40,321 bases of DNA, from positions 1 through 40,321 of IMG/VR virus record IMGVR_UViG_3300041964_000090. One strand, 5' to 3'. The notes under the pieces were generated by a model that was given only the letters and a program-made list of their open reading frames with translations, did not search any database and was not told the origin of the DNA. Shown piece by piece: positions 20,349-29,242 of the stretch (positions within the stretch are counted from its first letter, which is position 1; each line of letters starts with the position of its first letter). Both the position numbers and the translations under genes were made by a program. The DNA is from a virus.

Positions 20349-21151
20349 TAGCGAAGTCTCCTTCCGCCCCTGCGGTGTCCCGTATAGGAGGGATAAAACA
20401 TCTTGCCGAACAAAGAACCAGGGTCTCTGGCTGCCTCTTCCCGAGTGGGATTGACTATATGTACACCCCCTAAACCACCCATGCCACTCCTCGCCTCTTC
20501 TAAAGATACAGCAACACAAGATACACCCTTCATTGCTTCACTCGCGGCGGAAGTCGCATGACCCTGTACCTGCTTATAGTCCACACCCTCTTTGCGTGTC
20601 TTTTCGATAGGACCTAACGTCAGTTTAGTTATCGTTGTATTGCCTAACAGAGCAATTATGGAGGGATTAGCCGCCAATACCCCCGCAGCAGTGATAGATA
20701 ACGCTTCATCAAATGCTATCTGGTCCGGTAGTGATAGATTGGCATATCCGCCCAACGTAGTTGTGACACAAGGATATTGTCTTAGCAGTTTTCTATATGC
20801 CGAAGCCAGCGCGGGGTCAATATCTTCTTCTCGAAGCCTGTCATTCGAGTCGCCCATGAGATTCCGAATGCGAGCATAAACATCCGTCCATGCAACGAAA
20901 TAGATTTCTGGACGGGGTGTTTGTTCTCCACCCGAAAAAACCATCCATTCGACAAAGAGGATTCCGGGATGAGAGCCAACGTATTCGGCGCTTAACTCAT
21001 GTTCTTTCGCACTTTCGGGAGGACTTACCAGAACAAGAGGCTCTTCCGTACTGCCATTTGAGGCGGATATATGAACAGTTGCATTATCAATAATGAACGG
21101 CGTATTCTGATACTCCCAAAACCTCAGAATACGCCGTTCATTATGTAGCAT
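20348..21151 (-). CDS. Putative head-tail connector/adaptor protein
   Basis: The protein has 267 residues. The ATG at 21151 has AGGGG about eight bases upstream. The middle has NLMGDSNDRLREEDIDPAL followed by AYRKLLRQYP, a pattern of short acidic and helical stretches seen in connector proteins of the gp6/gp15 type. The N-terminal part (NTPFIIDNATVHISA, LVLVSPPESAKEHEL) looks like a beta domain, and the C-terminus is basic (GHRRGGRRLR). The first 60 coding bases form a perfect inverted repeat, listed separately. It is followed with one-base overlap by the putative stopper gene. The function is moderately supported by order and weakly by sequence. Confidence 0.6.
   Translation of the reverse strand: MLHNERRILRFWEYQNTPFIIDNATVHISASNGSTEEPLVLVSPPESAKEHELSAEYVGSHPGILFVEWMVFSGGEQTPRPEIYFVAWTDVYARIRNLMGDSNDRLREEDIDPALASAYRKLLRQYPCVTTTLGGYANLSLPDQIAFDEALSITAAGVLAANPSIIALLGNTTITKLTLGPIEKTRKEGVDYKQVQGHATSAASEAMKGVSCVAVSLEEARSGMGGLGGVHIVNPTREEAARDPGSLFGKMFYPSYTGHRRGGRRLR
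21091..21143. promoter_or_regulatory. Perfect 20-bp inverted repeat at the start of the connector-like gene
   Basis: TAATGAACGGCGTATTCTGA (21091-21110) is the exact reverse complement of 21124-21143, with a 13-base loop. It begins eight bases inside the gene, so the mRNA would carry a very stable hairpin just after the start codon. This may limit translation initiation or protect the transcript. It is present, though damaged, in both noisy copies. Confidence 0.9.
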
Positions 21152-21189
21152 GATAGTGCCCCTGACTTACATCGTTATGGTAATTTGGC

Positions 21190-21726
21190 TTACTCGGAAA
21201 GACCAATATAAGTCGAAGCGGTAAGGCTGTCTCCTGGTGCCAATGTACGAGTCGTTTGAAGAGCCGCCGAAGACAACAGTTTACCAGCAGTACCCGTAGC
21301 GACCGTACACAAGAACAAGGCAACTGCTGCCGCCCAGTTTGTACCACCAGAGTTCGTAAAAGTTACGTTGTTCGATGTTGCGCGCCAGTCACCCGTAACC
21401 TGAGACATTGTGAAACCAGTCACCGTCGAAACAGCCTGTCGAGCATAACCGGTTCCCGTAACTTCCGTAATCGTGGCGAGTGTATCGGCTTCCGCGCCAA
21501 CAGCAGTTTGACGCAATCCGAAGTGAAGGTTAGCAGGCGGTGCTCCAAAACCAGCGTAGTCGGTATCAAAGTACGCCGACAACATGGCTTGCTCCCCTTC
21601 GTCATGTAGCAGATTGCCAACGTCCGAACCTTCCCACAAAATGTCGCCACGATAATTGCGGTGCTCGAAGTTCCAATAACTTCGCCAAAAACCCTGCGGC
21701 TTAAGAATACCAAGTTCTCTTAGCAT
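21190..21726 (-). CDS. Putative virion structural protein
   Basis: The protein has 178 residues. The N-terminus (MLRELGILKPQGFWRSYWNFEHRNYRG) is aromatic-rich; residues 45-90 include LLHDEGEQAMLSAYF; the C-terminal 80 residues are beta-rich with repeated Thr/Ser/Gly and FTNSGGTNWAAAVALF, ending in APGDSLTASTYIGLSE. This kind of C-terminal pattern appears in small phage structural or decoration proteins, but I cannot name a family. AGGAG lies seven bases upstream of the ATG. It follows the giant repeat protein across a 211-base gap with a strong hairpin. Confidence 0.65.
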   Translation of the reverse strand: MLRELGILKPQGFWRSYWNFEHRNYRGDILWEGSDVGNLLHDEGEQAMLSAYFDTDYAGFGAPPANLHFGLRQTAVGAEADTLATITEVTGTGYARQAVSTVTGFTMSQVTGDWRATSNNVTFTNSGGTNWAAAVALFLCTVATGTAGKLLSSAALQTTRTLAPGDSLTASTYIGLSE

Positions 21727-21775
21727 GTTTAACTCCTGTAATCCATGAAAACATTTTTATATCGCTTGGACCTGA

Positions 21776-21816
21776 GCGGGAAGCGTAGTTTTCGATAATA
21801 CGGCTACGCTTCCCGC
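21776..21816. other. Strong 13-bp hairpin in the gap before the 178-residue gene
   Basis: GCGGGAAGCGTAG (21776-21788) pairs perfectly with 21804-21816 across a 15-base loop. There is no T-run after it on either strand, so it is not a standard terminator. It may be an RNA processing site or a weak terminator. The remaining sequence from 21727 to 21937 shows nothing else. Confidence 0.8.
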
Positions 21817-21937
21817 AACGCCCCCGCTCCCACGCCGGTTGCAGATAACGTCAAAGGGACCGGCGAACCCGATGACGAAAGGCAGTAAAATTGAAACCTT
21901 CATTTACCAATAACAAGGTTCGTACTTTTTCTTCATG

Positions 21938-24900
21938 TTAATAACTTTCTCCACGTCTTCCGCATCTTCTTGGACTATCATTCAATGTTTCTTCTCCGTC
22001 TGAACGTTTATATGAGCGTTCATCATCCCCTCTTCTGCCATAGCGGGGGGAATCGCCACGATGGTGCGAAAACTCTCCCGTATGTTCGTGAGTATCATCT
22101 GCTTGTGGACCACGCCGAGTGTCTCGCACAATCATATACACACGTAAAGTTTGACCTATTACCGGTAAAAGGGTCGTAGGTCCGACAAAACCATCAACAA
22201 TCGCCATAACATCCGTACCCGTATAAACAGGAGCGAATGCCTGACCATCCAATAAACCGTCTTCTACCGGCAGAATGATACCGGTATCACCTTCCCATTG
22301 ATGAACTACGTCACCGGCATAGGCGACAAACAGAACCTCAATCCCTGTATCTTCTGGTGAAAGCGCGGCGAAAGACTCCGCGAAGTCTTGACTGATAACA
22401 ACAACGCCCCGTAATAACTCGGCACGTCCTGCTTTGTCATCGGTCTCGATTTCAGCACTAACAAGCACGCCATTGGTAACAACCTCGCTATAAACCAGAC
22501 CGTCATACCCCGCGCTATCCACGAGGATGTTATGTGATAGCGCGGTTTCATTCGCAATAGTTGTTGACAACGCCTCACTAATGGAAATAATAGTGGTTCC
22601 AAACGCACCCGCATTCATAACCGAAGTAGTCGTGCTACCAGTCACAGCCTTAAGGGTGGAGGCAAGACGCAGTGTCTCATTGCGAGACAAGGTATCTCGC
22701 GCTACTGTTCTCGCCTTTGCAATGGAACCGTTGAATGTTTCGTCTTTACCGGTTGTCTCATCTTCAAGACCAATAACAGCCATCAATGTCGCTGATGGTA
22801 TATCTTCTTCGGCATAACTCGAAACGTCGTCAACACTAATGACAACTAAACCAGTAACGCCTTCTTCATCCGAAAAAGATTGGTTATCAATAATATCCGT
22901 TATGGTAATGATGGGTATGGATAGATTTGTATCCCTGACAACAACCGTGTCAGTTGCACCGGTATCCACCCGAACAATACCAAGTTCTCGTGCTGACTCG
23001 AAGGGTGTGAAGACTTCACCCTGTACTGCCGCCACAGCAACGACGGATATACCTCGTTCACTCTCATCGCTCACAAAGGAATCACCCGTATTCGCCGTGA
23101 TTACCAATGCTGACAACCCGACCGAAACAGGATTCAATGACGAAGCAGAGGTCACTCCGGTTATCGTCTGTATGTTTGAAAGAGGCAGTCCCGTTTCGCT
23201 AAGATTAGCCTGGTCATGCGTGTCGGTAATGGTAACAAGGTCCATTCCGGTTTCCGCAATCGGTATATCTGCGGTTGCCGTTGCCCCTGTGAGGGCGGAT
23301 AAGACCGTTCCTCGTTCTGACTCCTGTGCTGAATAAAACTCGTGATGATTCGCCGATACAATTGCAATATGAGTTCCCGTGACAGCGAATGCTGTTATCG
23401 GAACAACCTCACTACCCGACACGGCAGATAGCACAAATCCTGTTGGTTCAGTGCTATAAAGAGTATCGGATATAGCCAATACCGAGTTAGCGACCGTCGC
23501 TAAGGTGTCGTTGTACCCCGCAACGTCAGGTAACACTCCCGGCGTAGTGACAAGGCTTACGACGCCTCTGAGAGTGTCCTGTCTGCTTGTCGTGTCAGAT
23601 ACGCGGGCAAAAGTCGTGGATACTACCGACCCGACAGTATCCGCCGCTGATAATGTATCTGAAACACCTGAGTGAATGATACCTATGGAGCCGGTGCTGC
23701 CACTGCCGAAAGATGTGCTTTGTTCTCCCGCCTCGACCAGCACCATAGTTCCGGACGTATTGTCAACGAATGATTGATTATCAGTTCCTCCCGCAGATGT
23801 GATTACTAACGGGTTCGGAACAGGTGTGTCTTTCCAAAGAGAACCATCCGTACTTCCAATAAGGACAAATAACGACTCAGGTTTACCCGTGTCATTAACA
23901 ACCACCGTATCTGATTTAAGAACGGCGGATACGAGAAGTTGTACGCCTGTATACGCGTCATTGCGGTTTACCGTATTAGTGGAACCGGTCAGGGAACGTA
24001 TATCAAATCCCGTATTGACAACAGGTAAAACCGAACTACTGGAAGCGCCCGTGATGACAATGATGAGCGAGCCGCTTGTCGCGGGTGTAAGGTTTACAGA
24101 TGATTGTGAGCCAGTTAATGCGGTTAATAGTTGACCAATATTAGGTTCGGATAGGAACGTTGTATCTCGACCAACGAGACCATTTTGTGCTTGAACGGTC
24201 ACACCCCTGAGCACATCGCTACGACCTACCGAATCTTGCTGTGCCAGAGCCGACTGAACACTGACAATCGTACCGCCAGAATCCGAACGATTAATATTAT
24301 CTTGACCACCAACCAGAACAAGTGCGGTATTACCCGTTGCGGCAGGTGCAAGGGTTGTCGTTGTGGTAACGCTATGAGTAACAAAGGGTTCATTACCATT
24401 CAGAGTTTCGTTAAAGACGCTTCTCTGATAACCAACGGTGGTAACAACGTTTACAGTAGTGCCATTTGTAGCCTGTGAAAGTATTACGGAGGTCTGAGCG
24501 CCGGTAACACTCACAAGAATCTGACCGACAACAGGCTCGGTAGTCTGAATGGTGTCTCGCGTCACTACTGAAGCGCGAATAAGTCCAGGGGTGGCGTTCG
24601 TATCGGAATGAAATTGAGTGTCAACTACCGCACTAAATACCGTGGCGGTGGTGCCGCGATTAGTGGAGGCTGTATACGACTCGTCATCTATGGCAACGTT
24701 TGTTATTACCGAAGGGTTTGACGTATGGTCTACAAATGCCTGGTTATCCGAAGAACCCGAAACGACCGCGATGTTAGCAGACGCTAAACCGGTCGTTTGG
24801 AATACCACGGAATCGCTACCAGCCGTCGCGGAATTAGCGATAAGACCTCTGCCGACTTCTCCATAGGCAACTGATTCCCCAAAACCGACAAGATTAACCT

Positions 24901-27250
24901 GTGAGGCAAGGAGCACTCCGCGACCTTGTTCAGCCGCATAGGAGTGGTCGTTTGTGACAACTGGAACCTTTGCGGTTGTGCCGGTTGAATCTCTTGCCAC
25001 GTATTGTTCCGAAACGCCAATAACGGCACGTCCGGTTGTGCCAACAATATCCGTAACGCCACCTATCTCCCCAATGCCCCCTAAACCGGTCTGTATTGCC
25101 CCTACAGCGCCCACAGACTCCTGAGCGACTAAAGTATCGTTCCCCGCCCTTAAAGCCGCTACAAGGGCGACTATGGGCTTTTGCGTATCATTGCGTACCG
25201 AAGTGTTGTTGGCGACGGTAAGGGCAAGGAGTGTTATGTTTCGGTTGAGGTCTCTTCGGTTTACGGTGTCGGTACCGGTTATGGCGTTTTGCGTCTGAAT
25301 AATAACGCCACCAGAAGCCGGTGTGAGTGTGGCTGCCGATTGCGCGGCATTCAAAACCAGAACTGTTGCCCCAACGCGGTTCACATCGTTTCGGGAAACC
25401 GTGTCGGTTCTTCCTGTAAGTGCGAACGCTATCGTGCCTGTGGAAGCGTGTGCCGAGACGAGTTCGGTGCCAACCCCGGTTACTGCGCGGGCTATTGTCG
25501 CCCGTCCGGTTTCGGAATAAGCGACTGTATTTCCCGGAGGCGTTGTTTTTGCACTGAGAAGGGTTCCGGTTTGTGTGTCAACTCTTCCCACAACGTCGGT
25601 TCTGCCTGTTAGGGAGAGTAATGAGTTTGCGGTCTGTTGTGTTTGCAGGGTAGCCGATGATGTAGCACCCGTAAGAGCCTTTACAACTTGAGCGCGAGGT
25701 TCCGACGCAGTGACGGTATTAGCACTACCTGTCAATGCCTTAGCGAGCGTACCGGTAGTTTCAATATAAGCGCCACCAGACGTACTCCCGGTAAGAGTCG
25801 CCAATCCTACCGCTGTGTTGTCTCGGTGCTGTCTTGTATCTGTCCTGCCTGTCAAAGCAAGTAGTGTTGTGGCGCGCGATGTTTCCGAATATGCTTGCGT
25901 TTGTGTAGTATTGCCTGTTTGAGCAAGCAGTGTGACGGGTTTGTTTCTATCGAAATGCGTGACGGTTTCGGTAGCAATACCATTGAAGGTTAGCAGGTTA
26001 CTACCCCGATTCGGCTCCGAATACGTGGTTCCTACAGTATCGGTGGCACCTGTTGCCACCAGCAGTGTTCCGGCGAGATTCGTTTCGTTATAATTGACAG
26101 ACTGAGTTGTGTTTCCGGTAAGCGCCAGAAGTAATCCGCCTCTATCGGGTTCTTGTATGGTAGCGCCTGCCGCCATTGTCGCGTTGAGAACGAGTACGTT
26201 ATTCGGTCTATTCGTTTCGTTGTGAGTTTGTGTGTTAAATCCTGACGCATTCAGAATGAGAAGGTTATTAGGTCTTGCCAGTTCTTGAAAGTTGGTAAGA
26301 ATCTGTATACTGTCAATGTGTATGACGTTATCAAGGGAGTTATTAACACCATTCGTAAAACGGACTATGTAAGCGTTTCCTATTACAATTTGCGAAGCAG
26401 GGATGACCACATCACGCTGTACCCATGAGGTGCTTCCTGGGGCGAATGTATCTCCAAGTGTTCCGTTGACGTGGATGTTTACAGGAACGGTGGCTGTCTT
26501 GTTACCGCTTCTGTAACGTGCGCGATACCGAAGGGTCATGTTGGTATCGTGCGCTATAAAACGCTGTTCTATGAAAGAAGAACCGAGGTTCAAATAAGCC
26601 CATTGCGTACCGTCAAACCCTGTGGTTGCGGTACCTGCAAAAGATTGTCCAGACTTTGTAATACCCGCATGGGCGGTGGTAGCCGCGTTTCCTGTACCGG
26701 AGTAAACCCACGAGCCATCATTGGGGTTCCATGTGGCAGCAGCAACCACGGGAGTCTCGAAACCGGAGTTATCAATGGTGGTAATACCACGAGTACACCT
26801 TACGTTATCAATAAATGTGCTCCGGTCTAAACCTGCCGCCAACTGCGTTTCAAACCGGATAACACGGTCGCCAGCCGCAGGCTGTATGCGAACAGAGATG
26901 CGGTTAAAACGTTGAGCAGGGTAAGTATCCCTGAAGTTATCGGAATAGTAAACCTCTACTCCGTCAACATAGATACGAAATGGGTGACTGTTATTACCGT
27001 CCGTATCGTTACGGCGGCGCATGGTGACAAATATTTCCCACGGAGCACCATCGAAGTTCAGTGTTTGCTCTATGGACGCGTTCTGCTGCAACACAACGAA
27101 CTGCGAGCCGACAGGCGTGGTGCCTACATACGTTGTGTTGGCATTATTAGCGTGTCGAACATTACCTGTACCTGTCCAACCAGTAGGCACTGTGGAGGTA
27201 AACGTTGCTACTGCGGGAGACTCAAATGAGCCATTTGTAAAATCAGGCAT
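21938..27250 (-). CDS. Giant repeat protein (1770 residues), probable head or tail fibre
   Basis: Residues 1-155 and 156-325 look like two beta-sandwich domains of the carbohydrate-binding type: NGSFESPAV...GWTGTGN and then NSGFETPVVAAATW...GSWVYSGTGN, both ending with a strand before IDNV or IDSI. From about residue 328 to 1705 a degenerate repeat of about 22 residues recurs some 60 times: a hydrophobic strand such as TLLALTG, a Thr/Ser/Asn stretch, then a polar turn such as ETNRP or EPNRG. This regular two-strand pattern suggests a long beta-solenoid or fibrous rod. The last 60 residues are strongly charged (DDTHEHTGEFSHHRG, RRGDDER). AGGGGA lies eight bases before the ATG. It sits between capsid and neck genes, so a head fibre or an attachment fibre is likely. 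No chaperone or catalytic motif is seen. Confidence 0.85.
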   Translation of the reverse strand: MPDFTNGSFESPAVATFTSTVPTGWTGTGNVRHANNANTTYVGTTPVGSQFVVLQQNASIEQTLNFDGAPWEIFVTMRRRNDTDGNNSHPFRIYVDGVEVYYSDNFRDTYPAQRFNRISVRIQPAAGDRVIRFETQLAAGLDRSTFIDNVRCTRGITTIDNSGFETPVVAAATWNPNDGSWVYSGTGNAATTAHAGITKSGQSFAGTATTGFDGTQWAYLNLGSSFIEQRFIAHDTNMTLRYRARYRSGNKTATVPVNIHVNGTLGDTFAPGSTSWVQRDVVIPASQIVIGNAYIVRFTNGVNNSLDNVIHIDSIQILTNFQELARPNNLLILNASGFNTQTHNETNRPNNVLVLNATMAAGATIQEPDRGGLLLALTGNTTQSVNYNETNLAGTLLVATGATDTVGTTYSEPNRGSNLLTFNGIATETVTHFDRNKPVTLLAQTGNTTQTQAYSETSRATTLLALTGRTDTRQHRDNTAVGLATLTGSTSGGAYIETTGTLAKALTGSANTVTASEPRAQVVKALTGATSSATLQTQQTANSLLSLTGRTDVVGRVDTQTGTLLSAKTTPPGNTVAYSETGRATIARAVTGVGTELVSAHASTGTIAFALTGRTDTVSRNDVNRVGATVLVLNAAQSAATLTPASGGVIIQTQNAITGTDTVNRRDLNRNITLLALTVANNTSVRNDTQKPIVALVAALRAGNDTLVAQESVGAVGAIQTGLGGIGEIGGVTDIVGTTGRAVIGVSEQYVARDSTGTTAKVPVVTNDHSYAAEQGRGVLLASQVNLVGFGESVAYGEVGRGLIANSATAGSDSVVFQTTGLASANIAVVSGSSDNQAFVDHTSNPSVITNVAIDDESYTASTNRGTTATVFSAVVDTQFHSDTNATPGLIRASVVTRDTIQTTEPVVGQILVSVTGAQTSVILSQATNGTTVNVVTTVGYQRSVFNETLNGNEPFVTHSVTTTTTLAPAATGNTALVLVGGQDNINRSDSGGTIVSVQSALAQQDSVGRSDVLRGVTVQAQNGLVGRDTTFLSEPNIGQLLTALTGSQSSVNLTPATSGSLIIVITGASSSSVLPVVNTGFDIRSLTGSTNTVNRNDAYTGVQLLVSAVLKSDTVVVNDTGKPESLFVLIGSTDGSLWKDTPVPNPLVITSAGGTDNQSFVDNTSGTMVLVEAGEQSTSFGSGSTGSIGIIHSGVSDTLSAADTVGSVVSTTFARVSDTTSRQDTLRGVVSLVTTPGVLPDVAGYNDTLATVANSVLAISDTLYSTEPTGFVLSAVSGSEVVPITAFAVTGTHIAIVSANHHEFYSAQESERGTVLSALTGATATADIPIAETGMDLVTITDTHDQANLSETGLPLSNIQTITGVTSASSLNPVSVGLSALVITANTGDSFVSDESERGISVVAVAAVQGEVFTPFESARELGIVRVDTGATDTVVVRDTNLSIPIITITDIIDNQSFSDEEGVTGLVVISVDDVSSYAEEDIPSATLMAVIGLEDETTGKDETFNGSIAKARTVARDTLSRNETLRLASTLKAVTGSTTTSVMNAGAFGTTIISISEALSTTIANETALSHNILVDSAGYDGLVYSEVVTNGVLVSAEIETDDKAGRAELLRGVVVISQDFAESFAALSPEDTGIEVLFVAYAGDVVHQWEGDTGIILPVEDGLLDGQAFAPVYTGTDVMAIVDGFVGPTTLLPVIGQTLRVYMIVRDTRRGPQADDTHEHTGEFSHHRGDSPRYGRRGDDERSYKRSDGEETLNDSPRRCGRRGESY

Positions 27251-27596
27251 ATCGAGTTCCCCTTAAAATGGAAAAGCCGACCATCCGGGACGTGTACCCC
27301 GAAGTGTCGGCTATACGATTACCTGTGTTCAACTTAATGCCGTCCAGACCCGCGCGAGCCAATACCGTCACCACACGACCTGGATTGAAACGAATACCAA
27401 CCCTCACACCGAAGATGATTCGGGCGATAAGTAGAACTGCCCGCACAATGCCTGTGTAAGCCCTTAGAACGGCTGTATGAAGCCGTGAGGTGCCTTTAAC
27501 GACCACTCCCATGTTGGAGGCGTCATTGCACGAATGCCGGTCTTTTTGGCGATAGACCAGTCGTGTTATTGTGCCGGTTGTTTCCTGATAATTCAT
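27243..27596 (-). CDS. Small hypothetical protein, possible membrane segment
   Basis: The ORF is 117 codons long, overlaps the start of the giant repeat gene by 8 bases and begins just after a terminator. No good ribosome-binding site precedes the ATG. Residues 45-65 (LRAYTGIVRAVLLIARIIFG) are hydrophobic with Arg residues; the rest is basic. No family is recognised. It could be a real small protein read through the terminator, or an ORF within a leader for the giant gene. Confidence 0.4.
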   Translation of the reverse strand: MNYQETTGTITRLVYRQKDRHSCNDASNMGVVVKGTSRLHTAVLRAYTGIVRAVLLIARIIFGVRVGIRFNPGRVVTVLARAGLDGIKLNTGNRIADTSGYTSRMVGFSILRGTRYA

Positions 27597-27607
27597 GGCA
27601 TTGGGAG

Positions 27608-27650
27608 TTAAAACAACAAAACGGTAGGAGTGGACCCCCTACCGTTTTGT
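27608..27650 (-). terminator. Rho-independent terminator downstream of the capsid genes
   Basis: A perfect 13-bp stem (27616-27628 with 27638-27650) has a 9-base loop. It is followed on the minus strand by TGTTTTAA. It would reduce transcription of the giant repeat gene compared with the capsid genes. Confidence 0.85.
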
Positions 27651-27674
27651 GAATGCCTTATTTGGGCGTTTTTG

Positions 27675-28031
27675 TTACCGCTTTTTGTCGTTCGAGGAGC
27701 GACCATCGGTAGGAGCCTTCTCGTCGCCCAGGTCCTTATGCTCAGGTGCGGTCTTCTGAGGATTCTTGGACTCTTCGTCCTTCTTCTTCTCTTCTGCGTC
27801 TGTTTGAGCACTTGCGGCGCTCTGAGTGGTGAATCCACCCAACCGGCGCATTTCTGTTTGCAGTGCCGCTAACTGCGTTTCAAGGCTTTCGCGCAACAGT
27901 TGCTTCTGAATCGGGTCATCGCCAACCAATTCGGCTTCGGACGGCAGTGCTTCGATAGTGGTATAGGTCTGTCCCTGGTGAACAATACCGCCGCCCCCAC
28001 GAATCACTTCTTCCATTTCTTTACGTGTCAT
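27675..28031 (-). CDS. Hypothetical protein downstream of the major capsid gene
   Basis: The protein has 118 residues. The first part (EEVIRGGGGIVHQGQTYTT) looks like a small folded head; residues 45-70 (KQLLRESLETQLAALQTEMRRL) form a likely helix or coiled coil; the rest is Lys/Asp/Glu-rich and disordered. Its position just after the capsid gene resembles head-completion or accessory capsid genes, but no family is recognised. A terminator follows at once. Confidence 0.7.
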   Translation of the reverse strand: MTRKEMEEVIRGGGGIVHQGQTYTTIEALPSEAELVGDDPIQKQLLRESLETQLAALQTEMRRLGGFTTQSAASAQTDAEEKKKDEESKNPQKTAPEHKDLGDEKAPTDGRSSNDKKR

Positions 28032-28063
28032 TTTTTATACCTTTCCCATATTAAGTAGTTCTG

Positions 28064-28097
28064 GATATACCGGATAAGCCTTCTCATCCGGTATATC
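28064..28097. other. 12-bp hairpin after the major capsid gene
   Basis: GATATACCGGAT (28064-28075) pairs perfectly with 28086-28097 across a 10-base loop, 18 bases after the capsid stop. No T-run follows on the minus strand. It probably stabilises or processes the capsid mRNA 3' end. Confidence 0.8.
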
Positions 28098-28114
28098 GTT
28101 CATTGGGGGCTTGA

Positions 28115-29209
28115 TTAACCTACGGTCAAACAAGCACTGGCAGCCGGATTCTTCTTACGCGGGAATCCACGGGCAACAGCCCAGAGGATGATACCCGGTG
28201 GGTTCAAACGGCTATCCGCCAGAGTCGCATAACCGACAGGACCCTCGGTAGGACCATCAAACGTACCAAACGGCAGGTCAACGTAGTTGTAGAACTGCGT
28301 TTCGGTAACGATACCGTTAGCAAAGTCCCACACATCGGCGTCGTTGTCGAAAGCGGCGCTCGTAAGAACCACCTTGTTTTCCGGCAGGAACCGCTCGGAA
28401 GCGATAGCGCCAGAATACGCCTGAACGTTTGTCACACCGTCGTACAGTTCAATCGTCAGGTTCAACACCTGTTGAGCCAAACCAACCATCAGGGTATCGT
28501 TCAACAGTGCGGTGTTACCCACGGCGACGTTGATACGAGTCACCAATTCCATCTGATTGCGGAACTCCGTGCTACGGGTCATGTTACGGAACGCCGTGGT
28601 GCTCATCGTAATACGGTCATACACCACACCGCGAACGCGACCATTCGCAACAACCGTTTGAATATCCGTCACCGGAGTGGAAGCAGGGTTCGACCACGGA
28701 GTAGCCGCCGTAACCTTGAGGTCTGCGGGCATTCCCCACGTCATATCCTGCAAACGGATACCGAACCGGTCATAAGTACCGGAGTCCGTTGCCATCGAAC
28801 ACAGCAACATTTCCATACGGTCTTCAACGCCACGGATAAGACCGCGAAGCGTGCTGACCATATAGTTCTCGAACTCGCGACCTTCTCTTGCGTTCGCAGC
28901 ATTGGCTTCGATACGCTCCAAAAGGTTAATCTGACGCTGACCAAAGTGCCGACCGTGTTTCAGGTTCGGAATCTTGGTGCTCGTGTAGACGATACGACCA
29001 CCGGACTTCACAGGGGCTTCCTGGTCGTCCGCAATCAACTCAGCAGCACTGACTTCGCCAGTGATACGAGCGATGATTTCTTCATCCGCAGCCGGTACAC
29101 GAGGCACACGTCCTAAGAAGAGACGGTTATTGGCAGGAGTATCCTCCAAAATCTCTTCAAGCAACGTTTGCACTTGCAAAGTGGCGAGCGGTCCAATCCC
29201 TGTAGGCAT
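28115..29209 (-). CDS. Major capsid protein, lambda gpE family
   Basis: The protein has 364 residues, the usual length for the gpE/HK97-fold capsid family. Characteristic features are an early DTPANNRLFLGRVPRV region, the P-loop-like turn region VKSGGRIVYTSTKIP, GREFENYMVSTLRG, and DRITMSTTAFRNMTRSTEFRNQM in the middle. The C-terminal half is beta-rich and ends GIILWAVARGFPRKKNPAAS. AGGAGA lies a few bases before the ATG. It follows the decoration-like gene, as in lambda (protease, D, E). It should be among the most highly expressed products. Confidence 0.9.
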   Translation of the reverse strand: MPTGIGPLATLQVQTLLEEILEDTPANNRLFLGRVPRVPAADEEIIARITGEVSAAELIADDQEAPVKSGGRIVYTSTKIPNLKHGRHFGQRQINLLERIEANAANAREGREFENYMVSTLRGLIRGVEDRMEMLLCSMATDSGTYDRFGIRLQDMTWGMPADLKVTAATPWSNPASTPVTDIQTVVANGRVRGVVYDRITMSTTAFRNMTRSTEFRNQMELVTRINVAVGNTALLNDTLMVGLAQQVLNLTIELYDGVTNVQAYSGAIASERFLPENKVVLTSAAFDNDADVWDFANGIVTETQFYNYVDLPFGTFDGPTEGPVGYATLADSRLNPPGIILWAVARGFPRKKNPAASACLTVG

Positions 29210-29242
29210 TTCTTTATTCTCCTATTTATCTTTCATTAACGA

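Noticed and set aside
28472-29116. 214-codon plus-strand ORF opposite the capsid gene
   Set aside because: It lies entirely antisense to a well-supported capsid gene and has no recognisable protein pattern.
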